The position numbers were made by a program, and so were the translations under genes. Positions 27,941-36,256 of a DNA stretch of 64,000 nt are shown piece by piece (position 1 is the stretch's first letter; every line of letters starts with the position of its first letter). The stretch spans positions 620,001 to 684,000 of the forward strand of contig CBDFKQ010000012.1 in NCBI GenBank assembly GCA_965248855.1, given 5' to 3'. The notes under the pieces were generated by a model that was given only the letters and a program-made list of their open reading frames with translations, was not told where the DNA came from and made no database searches. Origin of the DNA: CBDFKQ01 sp965248855 (GTDB lineage: Bacteria > Bacteroidota > Bacteroidia > Cytophagales > 172606-1).

Positions 27941-28023
27941 TTATTCTCCAATATAAATCGTTTTAATATTTACAAATTCCTTCATTCCGAAATGAGATAG
28001 TTCTCTGCCATAACCGGATTTTT
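27929..28023. repeat. 95-bp perfect direct repeat, right copy
   Basis: Same 95 bases as 13705-13799. Here the repeat is part of the intact aldehyde dehydrogenase gene, and homology to the left copy ends inside a T run after 28023. Confidence 0.95.
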
Positions 28024-29302
28024 TTATTCCTCCAAATGGCAGATTAGTTTCTGATTTTACCCATGCATTTATAAATACACTTCCCGATTCAATCTCTCTG
28101 GCAAGCCTCTCACCTTTTTCTAAATCTTTTGTCCAGATGGAAGCGCCTAATCCATATCTGCTGCTATTCGCTAAGCTGATTGCTTCTTCATTGGTTTTTA
28201 CAGAAACTACGGCTGCCAAAGGGCCAAATGTTTCTTCATTAAATGCCGGTGAGTTTTTTGGAACATTAATTAAAAGGCCGGGTTGAAAATTTGCATTTTC
28301 ACAATTTCCTCCAATAATTAATTCTGCTCCGGCTTGTTTGCTCTCATTGAGTTGTTTTAATAAAACCTCGGCTAAATCTTCCCTTGCCATGGGGCCCATT
28401 GTATTATTTTCTTCTAATGGATTACCTTGTTTTATAAGAGCTATTTGTTGAGTTAATAAATGTACAAATTCATCATGAACAGAGTTTATAACAATAAACC
28501 TTTTTGCTGCAATACAAGATTGCCCGGCGTTTTGCATACGAGATTTGATCGCAATATCAGCAGCTTTATTTAAATCGGCATCTGCTAACACAATTAATGG
28601 GTCACTCCCACCCAATTCTAAAACAGTCCTTTTTATAAATTTTCCGGCTAGAGATGCTACAGAAGATCCTGCCATTTCACTACCCGTTAAAGAAATTCCC
28701 TGAACGACATCATTCGATATTACTTTCTCTATTTGATCAGATGGCAGTATTAAAGTTTGAAAAACTCCTTCAAGTGCACCTGCTTCTTTTATAATCTCTT
28801 CAATTTTTATTGCGCAACCTGTAACATTCTGAGCATGTTTTAACAAGGCTGTATTACCGGCCATTAAAGTTGGTGCGACAAATCGAAAAACTTGCCAGAA
28901 TGGAAAATTCCATGGCATAATTGCTAATATCACTCCTAATGGTTCAAATGCTGCAAAACTTTTTTTTGCTGAAGACGAAAGCTTTTCATCAAGTAAAAAA
29001 TTTTCTCCGTTTTTAGCATAAAACTCACACGTTACAGCACATTTTTCAATTTCAGATCTACCTTCGGCAAGAACTTTTCCCATTTCCAAAGCCATCAACT
29101 TTGCAAGTTCTTCTTTATGAAACCGAAGTTTTTCTGCAACCTTAATTAATATCTCTCCTCTATGTAAAAAAGTTTCTTTTCGCCAAACTTTAAATGCTTG
29201 AGATGCTTTGTTTATTTTTTGTTCAATAATTTGATCAGAATCAATGGGATATTCAGCAATCAGTGATTGATTATAAGGTGAAATGGATTTAAATGTTTGC
29301 AT
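27941..29302 (-). CDS. NAD(P)-dependent aldehyde dehydrogenase, succinate-semialdehyde type
   Basis: A 453-residue cytoplasmic enzyme that oxidises an aldehyde to a carboxylate. Visible features: AIMPWNFPFWQVFR, SLTGSEMAGSSVA for nucleotide binding, catalytic Glu in VLELGGSDPL, catalytic Cys in GQSCIAAKRF, and EETFGPLAAV near the C terminus. The short length and these motifs fit the Sad/GabD-like succinate-semialdehyde dehydrogenases. It is intact, although its last 83 bases are duplicated 14 kb away. It faces the island operon and lies downstream of rho, separated by a terminator. Confidence 0.9.
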   Translation of the reverse strand: MQTFKSISPYNQSLIAEYPIDSDQIIEQKINKASQAFKVWRKETFLHRGEILIKVAEKLRFHKEELAKLMALEMGKVLAEGRSEIEKCAVTCEFYAKNGENFLLDEKLSSSAKKSFAAFEPLGVILAIMPWNFPFWQVFRFVAPTLMAGNTALLKHAQNVTGCAIKIEEIIKEAGALEGVFQTLILPSDQIEKVISNDVVQGISLTGSEMAGSSVASLAGKFIKRTVLELGGSDPLIVLADADLNKAADIAIKSRMQNAGQSCIAAKRFIVINSVHDEFVHLLTQQIALIKQGNPLEENNTMGPMAREDLAEVLLKQLNESKQAGAELIIGGNCENANFQPGLLINVPKNSPAFNEETFGPLAAVVSVKTNEEAISLANSSRYGLGASIWTKDLEKGERLAREIESGSVFINAWVKSETNLPFGGIKKSGYGRELSHFGMKEFVNIKTIYIGE

Positions 29303-29400
29303 ATAATGATTGTTTATTCAACCTAAGTTTAAATTTTATAAATACTGTAAAGAAATTGTACCTAAATTTTATTTTTTAGATAAACTTAGTAAAAACAAAA

Positions 29401-29423
29401 AAAACGGAGACAAACTCCGTTTT
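29401..29423 (-). terminator. Hairpin terminator after rho
   Basis: AAAACGGAG and CTCCGTTTT form a 9-bp stem with loop ACAAA, 45 bases after the rho stop in the direction of rho transcription, with A/T tracts on both sides. Confidence 0.85.
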
Positions 29424-29467
29424 TTATATCCATATTTTATATTTAAATCAAAATCTCAATAGCTTTT

Positions 29468-31171
29468 TTATCTGTTCATCGAAACTAAAAATTCTTCATT
29501 GTTTCTTGTTCCTTTCATATTATTTAGCAAAAACTCCATGGCTTCATTAGAGTTCATGTCCGACATATGTTTACGAAGTATCCACACTCTCGCCAATTCA
29601 TCTTCACTCATTAATAAATCTTCACGGCGAGTACCTGATGCCGGTACATCAATTGATGGATAAACGCGTTTGTTGGATAATTTTCTGTCGAGTTGAAGTT
29701 CCATATTTCCTGTTCCTTTAAACTCTTCAAAAATAACTTCATCCATTTTAGAACCTGTATCAATTAAAGCAGTAGCAATAATAGTCAGCGATCCACCATT
29801 TTCAACATTACGGGCAGCTCCAAAAAATCTTTTTGGTTTGTGCAAAGCATTCGCATCAACACCGCCTGATAAAATTTTACCTGACGACGGTACAACGGTA
29901 TTATACGCACGCGCCAAACGAGTAATAGAATCTAATAAAATTACTACATCATGCCCGCATTCAACCATTCGCTTTGCTTTTTCAAGAACAATACTCGAAA
30001 CTTTTACATGTCGCTCAGCCTGTTCATCAAAAGTAGATGCAATCACTTCAGCTTTTACACTTCGAGCCATATCTGTAACCTCTTCCGGTCTTTCATCTAT
30101 AAGTAATACAATCAAATGAACTTCGGGATGGTTCTGAGCTATTGCGTTCGCAATTTGTTTTAATAAAACTGTTTTACCTGTTTTAGGTTGCGCTACAATC
30201 ATTCCTCTTTGCCCTTTACCGATAGGTGCAAACAAATCAAGGATACGAGTTGAATATTGATCAGGTGTTGTACTTAAGTTTAATCTTTCTTCGGGAAAAA
30301 GAGGAGTAAGATATTCAAAAGGTATTCTGTCTCTAATTTCTTCAGTAGTTTTTCCATTAATAGTTTCAACGCGAAGCAATGCAAAATATTTTTCTCCTTC
30401 TTTTGGTGGCCTGATCTGCCCTCTTACCGTATCACCGGTTTTTAATCCAAATAGTTTTATTTGTGATGGGGAAACATATATATCATCAGGACTTGCTAAA
30501 TAATTATAATCTGCTGCACGCAAAAAACCATAACCATCTTGCATAATTTCCAAAACGCCTTCATTTTCAATCATCCCGTCAAACTCCCTAATGCTTCCAT
30601 TTCCATTGCCTCCGACATTTACGCTAGGCTGTTTTTTAGGAAGTTTATTGTTATTGTTGGAGTTATTATTGGATTGCGATTCTTTAAATTCCTTTTCTAC
30701 CGGTTGGTTTTCCTGCTCTTCATTACTTTGTTTAACCTCAGGTGTTAAAACCTCGTTATTATTATTATTATTATTTTCTTCGGGCTGGGTTTCGTTATTG
30801 GAAGTGTGTTCTTCTTCGTTTATTGAAAATATTGAAGTTTCATCAACCAATTGTTTTTTAGGTTTTATACCTATTTTTTCTTTAGTTAAAACGCCCTTTA
30901 TACCATTGCCTACTTGTACGCTTTCTCTTTTAATTCTATTTCTACGATGGTCGGTCGTACTTTTTTCTTCTGAGGGATTTTTCTCTTCCGGGTTATTAGA
31001 GGTTTCGGAAGATTCTATTGAACCTGAACCGGGTAATTTTGCCTGTTGATCCAGTATTTTGTAAATAAGGTCTTTTTTTACAAATTTCTTAATGTCTTTA
31101 ACACCAAGTTGTTCTGCTATATCCCGGAGTTCGGATAGCAGCTTTAAGTTTAATTCTTCAATATTATGCAT
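29468..31171 (-). CDS. rho: Transcription termination factor Rho with long disordered insertion
   Basis: A 567-residue hexameric RNA helicase. An N-terminal Rho_N-like helix set (1-45) is followed by a low-complexity insertion (about 48-200) rich in Asn, Glu, Ser and Lys, including a run of seven Asn. The RNA-binding cold-shock-like domain follows (GVLEIMQDGYGFLRAADYNY), then the ATPase with Walker A AQPKTGKT at about 327-334 and LIDERPEEVTDMARSV. Insertions of this kind are usual in Bacteroidetes Rho; in Bacteroides thetaiotaomicron such a region is reported to drive phase separation. The E. coli protein is about 419 residues. Confidence 0.97.
   Translation of the reverse strand: MHNIEELNLKLLSELRDIAEQLGVKDIKKFVKKDLIYKILDQQAKLPGSGSIESSETSNNPEEKNPSEEKSTTDHRRNRIKRESVQVGNGIKGVLTKEKIGIKPKKQLVDETSIFSINEEEHTSNNETQPEENNNNNNNEVLTPEVKQSNEEQENQPVEKEFKESQSNNNSNNNNKLPKKQPSVNVGGNGNGSIREFDGMIENEGVLEIMQDGYGFLRAADYNYLASPDDIYVSPSQIKLFGLKTGDTVRGQIRPPKEGEKYFALLRVETINGKTTEEIRDRIPFEYLTPLFPEERLNLSTTPDQYSTRILDLFAPIGKGQRGMIVAQPKTGKTVLLKQIANAIAQNHPEVHLIVLLIDERPEEVTDMARSVKAEVIASTFDEQAERHVKVSSIVLEKAKRMVECGHDVVILLDSITRLARAYNTVVPSSGKILSGGVDANALHKPKRFFGAARNVENGGSLTIIATALIDTGSKMDEVIFEEFKGTGNMELQLDRKLSNKRVYPSIDVPASGTRREDLLMSEDELARVWILRKHMSDMNSNEAMEFLLNNMKGTRNNEEFLVSMNR
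30755..30775 (-). repeat. Trinucleotide tract coding poly-Asn in rho
   Basis: About seven ATT repeats on the plus strand, read as AAT Asn codons in rho. It is a short microsatellite that could vary in length in frame. Confidence 0.85.
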
Positions 31172-31604
31172 ACTTGCAGGAAGGGATTACAGGAGATTAA
31201 TGGTTTTAATTAAAAATATTTTTGAATTAGAAATGTTTTTAAAACATGTTTTTTTAAATAATAAAATAAACAACTAATAATTTATGATGGGATTGAAGAT
31301 ATAATTTGAGAATTTAGCACTAAAAATGCCCCTAAATATTAAAAAATTAAATAAGTTGATCTTTTTAATTAAACAAAGGATTATTTTTATTATCTATATC
31401 AGTGAGGTAAAACTCCTTCTGGCGATAAAAGCCTTTGATTTTTGATTGGGCAATTAAAAGGATTTCTAACTGCTTAGCAAAGAACTGATATTTTTTTTTA
31501 TAATACAAATTATAATATAAACTTTTATATATAAAATCTGTTCCAAAAAATTAAATGAAAAAATATAATAGATTAAATATAAAAAAATTGGAACAAATCA
31601 CTTT
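31172..31604. other. Intergenic region upstream of rho
   Basis: About 430 AT-rich bases between the mscS-like gene and rho. It must contain the rho promoter and leader. A minus-strand coding-like segment at 31365-31508 is listed separately; otherwise nothing is evident. Confidence 0.45.
31365..31508 (-). CDS. Possible very short gene or gene remnant
   Basis: Forty-seven sense codons on the minus strand from a TTG at 31506-31508 to TAA at 31365-31367, containing YQFFAKQLEILLIAQSKIKG and then FYRQKEFYLTDIDNKNNPLF. The composition is protein-like and stands out from the surrounding AT noise, but there is no ATG start and upstream frame continues only to a stop. It may be a small protein with a TTG start or the tail of a lost gene. 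Family not recognised. Confidence 0.35.
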   Translation of the reverse strand: MYYKKKYQFFAKQLEILLIAQSKIKGFYRQKEFYLTDIDNKNNPLFN

Positions 31605-32747
31605 CTATTTTTCTTCTCGCTTGCTTTTTGCAGGAAGAAATCCATTATGAAAAACTATTTTTTGGGTAGGTGAGGCAAAATCTGCCCCGGCTTGATGAAC
31701 AATTTCTATAATTTTAAAATTTATTTCCTCTTTTACTCCCATATATATATCCCAATCATATGTTTCAACAAAAAAAACAATAATAATGTTTATATAACTT
31801 TCTTTAAACTCGTCGAAATAAACGGATGACAGTTCGGATTTGGTGAGATCATGCTCCGTTAAAACTTTTTTTATCTCGCTTACAATATACTTAATATTTT
31901 CTGCAGGTGTGGAATAATTAAGATTAATGGTAAACCGCGCACGCCTGAAACGGCGCTGGGTTAAATTATCCAATGCCTGATCGATTAACATTTTATTAGG
32001 CAGTGTTAAATAACTTCTATCCTGTGTTCTTATTCTGGTACTTCTAAAACCAACTCTTTCAACTGTTCCTGTTATTTCACCCACCTTCACCAAATCGCCT
32101 GCTACAAAAGGTTTATCTAAAAATATAGTGAAAGATGCAAAAAGATTTTCCAAACTTTCTTTTGCTGCCAGAGCTACTGCCAAACCACCGATTCCTAAAC
32201 CTGCTACAATTGATGCAACATCTAAATTAAATATGGAGCCAAGGATAAATAAAAAAATAAAAATGGCCAAAAAAACTTTTGCAAGTTCTCTTACAAATGG
32301 AACGAGTTGATTATCAAATGTTGATTCGCTTAATTCCGCTTTTCTGGTGAAAGCTATTGATGAAAAATCAATAAATTTTAAAAGGATTCTTGCAACTGCC
32401 ACTGTTACCAGAATGAAATAAAATTTCAAAATCACTAACCTTACCCCTATTTTTTCAACGGATCCCAAGTTCCATGATGGTGGAAAACGCAATTGATTAA
32501 ATGATATATATAAAATAATAAGGGTAAGTAAGCCTTCAACGGGAGTTCGCAGTAGAGTTAAAAAATCGGTTATATGAACAAATTGAGAAGATCTTTTTTC
32601 GAAAATTTTATAAAATATTCGACTTATAAAGCCTGAAATAAAGCTTTTAATTAATAAACCTGTTAACAACACTATTAAAAATAATAAAATATCTTTAACT
32701 GGGTTTTCAAGTATTTTTCTATTTAAAATTTCATATATAAATTCCAA
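31605..32747 (-). CDS. Small-conductance mechanosensitive channel (MscS family)
   Basis: A 380-residue inner-membrane protein. Membrane helices lie at about 18-38, 62-84 and 100-125, with the pore-lining helix in the AGLGIGGLAVALAAKESLEN segment (about 185-204). The beta domain follows (FLDKPFVAGDLVKVGEITGT, STRIRTQDRSYLTLPN). MscS channels open on membrane tension to release solutes during hypo-osmotic shock. It ends with a basic tail. No partner gene adjoins it. Confidence 0.93.
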   Translation of the reverse strand: MEFIYEILNRKILENPVKDILLFLIVLLTGLLIKSFISGFISRIFYKIFEKRSSQFVHITDFLTLLRTPVEGLLTLIILYISFNQLRFPPSWNLGSVEKIGVRLVILKFYFILVTVAVARILLKFIDFSSIAFTRKAELSESTFDNQLVPFVRELAKVFLAIFIFLFILGSIFNLDVASIVAGLGIGGLAVALAAKESLENLFASFTIFLDKPFVAGDLVKVGEITGTVERVGFRSTRIRTQDRSYLTLPNKMLIDQALDNLTQRRFRRARFTINLNYSTPAENIKYIVSEIKKVLTEHDLTKSELSSVYFDEFKESYINIIIVFFVETYDWDIYMGVKEEINFKIIEIVHQAGADFASPTQKIVFHNGFLPAKSKREEK

Positions 32748-32835
32748 GAGTATTTATTTTTGATTATTGGCAAAGCTAAAACGATATGTTAAATGAAAAA
32801 CAATAATTAATAAATAATTAAAAGAATATATAAAA

Positions 32836-32859
32836 AACGATATTAATATTTAGATATTT
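32836..32859 (+). repeat. Dispersed AT-rich motif copy overlapping the HEAT-like gene stop
   Basis: AACGATATTAATATTTAGAT and the following ATTT differ by only a few bases from the copies at 39183-39206 and 45146-45169. The stop codon of the HEAT-like gene (32843-32845) lies within it. Confidence 0.55.
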
Positions 32860-33385
32860 TTGGAAATTTATTATTTGAAACCATCTTTACACGGCTTACA
32901 AAGGCCGGTTTCTCCATATCAAGATTGTCATTAAGAATAATTTTTAACTCTGCCATAAGTTCTGGATAGATGTTGCAAATTCGGTGGGCAACGCTAATAG
33001 CAAAAGCACGAATGGCAACTGCCTCCTCTCTGTTTACTATGGTATTAAAACAAATATCTAAGATTTTTGTCTCCCATTTTTCAGGAATTTCAACAAATTG
33101 AAGCAATCGAAAAATATTTCTTTTTACGGCATCGTGCACATCCTTTTCCAGTAATTTAATAATCTCTTCATAATAAGGTTTAATTAAAAATGGATAATTA
33201 ATAACAACATGTGATAAGACCCATGCAGACCTTTGAATAACAAGGAGATCATCGCCAAAAAATAAATTTATTAATTCTGTAAATTTGTTTTCATCGTTAC
33301 CGATATAGTGAACAATTTTTGTTATTTGACTTTTACTGTGTTCTGTTAAAAGTTCTTCTCTGATATTAACACCTATAGTACACAT
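32843..33385 (-). CDS. HEAT-like helical repeat protein, conserved hypothetical
   Basis: A protein of 180 residues if started at the ATG at 33383-33385 (MCTIGVNIREELL). The open frame runs on to 33535, but the extra 50 residues are basic, low-complexity and sit in an AT-rich spacer, so I prefer the internal start. The protein consists of paired helices (GDDLLVIQRSAWVLSHVVIN, VKRNIFRLLQFVEIPEKW, EEAVAIRAFAISVAHRICN) resembling HEAT or Armadillo repeats. Such small proteins are widespread in Bacteroidetes, with no known role. It is soluble and divergent from the GH43 gene. Confidence 0.65.
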   Translation of the reverse strand: MCTIGVNIREELLTEHSKSQITKIVHYIGNDENKFTELINLFFGDDLLVIQRSAWVLSHVVINYPFLIKPYYEEIIKLLEKDVHDAVKRNIFRLLQFVEIPEKWETKILDICFNTIVNREEAVAIRAFAISVAHRICNIYPELMAELKIILNDNLDMEKPAFVSRVKMVSNNKFPKISKY

Positions 33386-33590
33386 AAAATATTTAAGACT
33401 AACTATTATATAAATTGATTTATTTTTTACTTTTAATCTTTTATTTAAGATAAAAGATTGAATTTTGGAGCTTTTACATTCCAATCTCTTATGTTTATAC
33501 CTCACGAGAATGACTTCCAATGCAATCCCTCCCAAAAAGAAAATAAAAATAAATCAATCGCAAAAATTAAATAATTTTATAATTATGAGT

Positions 33591-33616
33591 TTATCGATAT
33601 CAGTATATTCATAATT
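33591..33616. repeat. AT-rich dyad in a divergent promoter region
   Basis: TTATCGATATCAGTATATTC followed by ATAATT. Its last 14 bases (GTATATTCATAATT) are identical to 11367-11380 upstream of glgX. Confidence 0.5.
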
Positions 33617-33671
33617 GGTAAATTAAATAATTTTAAAATTCTCAAAAAAATAAATAAAAATCAAAAATAAA

Positions 33672-34757
33672 ATGATCGTAAAAAAAACAATATCCATTCT
33701 CATATTACTTTTTCCTTCCCTTCTTTTTGCCCAAAAAAATATTTCATTTAAACCGGGGCAAATTTGGAAAGATATTGAAGGCAATCCTATTGAAGCACAT
33801 GGCGGGGGAATATTAAAAGTTAAAAATACATATTATTGGTATGGCGAAAATCATAAACTTGGCAGTGGAAATAAAACCGGAATTTCATGCTACTCTTCCA
33901 CTGACCTTTTAAATTGGAAAAATGAAGGAGTTGTTTTTAAAAAGGAATTACTTCCACTGATGTTTCAGGATACAGGTGCATGCGAAAGACCCAAAGTGAT
34001 ATACAATTCAAAAACCAAAAAATATGTTATGTGGATGCACCTGGTATCTAACAATCATCGTGAAGCGGATGCAGGCGTGGCTGTTTCTGATTATCCTGTC
34101 GGCCCTTTTAAATTTTTAAATCATTTTCGCCCCATAGCTTTTAATTATGGTTATAAAAATGGCTCAGGCAGAACTTGGGGATATAACCCGGATGAAGAAG
34201 AAAAAGGAAATACCTATCGGGACATGACTTTGTTTAAAGATGAAAATAATAAAGCATATACTGTTTATGCATCAGAAGATAATGCAACAATGTATGTAGT
34301 TGAACTGAATGAAAATTATACGGATATTAAAAGGCCTTATCTGGAAGGGAAAACTTGGGCAAGGATTTTAATTGGGGAATTCCGTGAAGCGCCTGCACTC
34401 GTTAAACACAAAGGGAAATATTTAATTATTACTTCAGGTACAACAGGTTGGGAACCGAATCCGACAAAATATGCTATTGCAAATAATATTTTTGGCCCAT
34501 GGGAAAACAAAGGCGATCCCTGTGTAGGAACAGAAAAAGAAACTACATTTAAATCTCAATCAACATTTATTATTCCTGCACCGGGTAAATGTAAGGATTG
34601 TTTTATTTATTTAGGAGACAGATGGAATGGAAAACAACTTCAAAATTCAACATATGTCTGGCTGCCTTTTATAATAAAAGATAACAATATAAAGCTTGAA
34701 TTTTTGAAAGAATGGAATTTTGAAATTTATTCTAAATTAAATGGTTCTTCATTTTAA
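33672..34757 (+). CDS. Glycoside hydrolase family 43-like enzyme, secreted
   Basis: A 361-residue protein with a signal peptide (MIVKKTISILILLFPSLLFA). The motif WKDIEGNPIEAHGGGILKVK followed by NTYYWYGENHK, and later CERPKVIYNSKTKKYVMWMH, DMTLFKDENNKAYTVYASED and LIGEFREAPALVKHKGKYLI, follows the five-bladed GH43 propeller, with the general acid probably the Glu of FREAP. Relatives act on arabinoxylan or galactan side chains. It stands alone with its own terminator and is not linked to a susCD pair here. Confidence 0.85.
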   Translation: MIVKKTISILILLFPSLLFAQKNISFKPGQIWKDIEGNPIEAHGGGILKVKNTYYWYGENHKLGSGNKTGISCYSSTDLLNWKNEGVVFKKELLPLMFQDTGACERPKVIYNSKTKKYVMWMHLVSNNHREADAGVAVSDYPVGPFKFLNHFRPIAFNYGYKNGSGRTWGYNPDEEEKGNTYRDMTLFKDENNKAYTVYASEDNATMYVVELNENYTDIKRPYLEGKTWARILIGEFREAPALVKHKGKYLIITSGTTGWEPNPTKYAIANNIFGPWENKGDPCVGTEKETTFKSQSTFIIPAPGKCKDCFIYLGDRWNGKQLQNSTYVWLPFIIKDNNIKLEFLKEWNFEIYSKLNGSSF

Positions 34758-34776
34758 AATTTTATCAGACATAAAT

Positions 34777-34818
34777 AATTAAAATAAATGTTTGGCTTAC
34801 CAAACATTTATTTTAATT
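34777..34818. terminator. Perfect 19-bp hairpin after the GH43 gene
   Basis: AATTAAAATAAATGTTTGG (34777-34795) pairs exactly with 34800-34818 around loop CTTA. It sits between the convergent GH43 and glycosyltransferase genes and probably serves both. Confidence 0.88.
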
Positions 34819-34893
34819 TATCAGATGGATTTACTCGGACCTGAGTGATTATTTTCTTAAAATTTCGCACCACGATTTAAAAGTTTCTATTTT

Positions 34894-36072
34894 TTATCCT
34901 TCTGCTCTTTTTGATTTTTCCCAAATTACTGATTGTGAGCCTTTCAAATACCTGAAAAACCCTGCAAAGACAGCATAGTTCATTATGAAAAAATAATAAG
35001 GAATAAAAAAAACCTTTATTTTAATTTCCTTTTTAGCCATTATAAAACCTGTTAGTGCAGATAAATAAAATAATACCTGCAACAATAAAATGATTTGAAA
35101 TAAGGAGGAATATGTTGCGAGAAATAAATTGGATATAAATAAAAATAAAAGGCAAAGTGGTGCTATTGTCCACCGGAGTACACGATGAGAAACATATTGA
35201 AATGTTAAAATTTTGTATTTAAACGGATTAAGCAAACTTTTTAATCTCACTATTGATTGAATACCACCTGCAGCAATTCTTACTTTTCTTTTTAATTCCT
35301 CTTTTACATCTGCAGAAGCAGTTTCTATTGCAACAGCTTTGGGTTCATAAATCACTCTAAAACCTTTTTGTGCAATTCTTAAAGTTAAATAAAAATCTTC
35401 TATGAGAGTATCTTTAGGAATATCTTCATATAATTCTGTTCGGATGGCAAATAATTCTCCTGCAGCACCGACTACAGTTAATAATTCAGAATCCCAGGTT
35501 TTTAATTTGGATTCATATTTCCAATAAAATCCTTCTCCTGCGCCACTTGCCGAGTCATTTTCTTTTTCTAAAATTTGTTTTTCTCCTGCTACAGCTCCCA
35601 CATCTTTATGTGCAAAATGCCTGACTATATTTTGCAATGCAGTGTCATTTAAAAGCGTGTTGGCATCGGTAAATATCACTATCGGAGATGTTATAAATTC
35701 CATAATACGATGCACGGCAGCAATTTTTCCCTGTCTCTCGGGTTGATGAAAAAGCCTTACCTGTGAATAATTTTTAACAATAGCCGGTGTTTGATCAGTT
35801 GAACCGTCGGTCACTATTATTATTTTTAGTTTTTGATGGGGATATAATAATTTTAAAGAATTAAGAATCTTTTTTTCAATGTATTTTTCTTCATTATAAG
35901 CAGCAATAACCAGAGAAATTTCAGGCTCATAAAGTAAATAGTCTGTCTGAGGTTTTTTAAAAAACTTTCTTTTACATTTTATTATTATAAAAAGCAAAAT
36001 ACCATAACCGATATAAGAATAAAACAGGATGAAAAAACTGCACCAAAAAACAAAATTTAAAAAATAAAACAT
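34894..36072 (-). CDS. Membrane family 2 glycosyltransferase
   Basis: A 392-residue inner-membrane enzyme. One or two helices at about 5-32 precede a GT-A domain: ISLVIAAYNEEKYIEKKILN, DGSTD, the DAN metal site in VIFTDANTLLND, and EDFYLTLRIAQKG carrying the catalytic Asp. RKVRIAAGGIQS replaces the usual QxxRW. Three to four C-terminal helices follow (about 290-370). Such enzymes polymerise or transfer sugars across the membrane; the product is unknown. It ends about 110 bases from the convergent GH43 gene. Confidence 0.9.
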   Translation of the reverse strand: MFYFLNFVFWCSFFILFYSYIGYGILLFIIIKCKRKFFKKPQTDYLLYEPEISLVIAAYNEEKYIEKKILNSLKLLYPHQKLKIIIVTDGSTDQTPAIVKNYSQVRLFHQPERQGKIAAVHRIMEFITSPIVIFTDANTLLNDTALQNIVRHFAHKDVGAVAGEKQILEKENDSASGAGEGFYWKYESKLKTWDSELLTVVGAAGELFAIRTELYEDIPKDTLIEDFYLTLRIAQKGFRVIYEPKAVAIETASADVKEELKRKVRIAAGGIQSIVRLKSLLNPFKYKILTFQYVSHRVLRWTIAPLCLLFLFISNLFLATYSSLFQIILLLQVLFYLSALTGFIMAKKEIKIKVFFIPYYFFIMNYAVFAGFFRYLKGSQSVIWEKSKRAEG

Positions 36073-36256
36073 TTGAATCTTAAATTATTTAAAAGTAAAA
36101 TACTTTAAAGTTAAATTATAAATTTAACGGATGTAATACCGCTAAGGCAAAGTAACAAGCTTTTTAATTCAACAACTACAAGCCGGTATTTCATTTTAGG
36201 AAGCCTTGAATATAAAACCTATATCCTAAAACCCTATAATCCTAATTCAGAAATCT

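Noticed and set aside
30591..31049. Long plus-strand frame opposite the rho insertion
   Set aside because: It is Ser/Leu-rich and mirrors the low-complexity part of rho; an antisense shadow.
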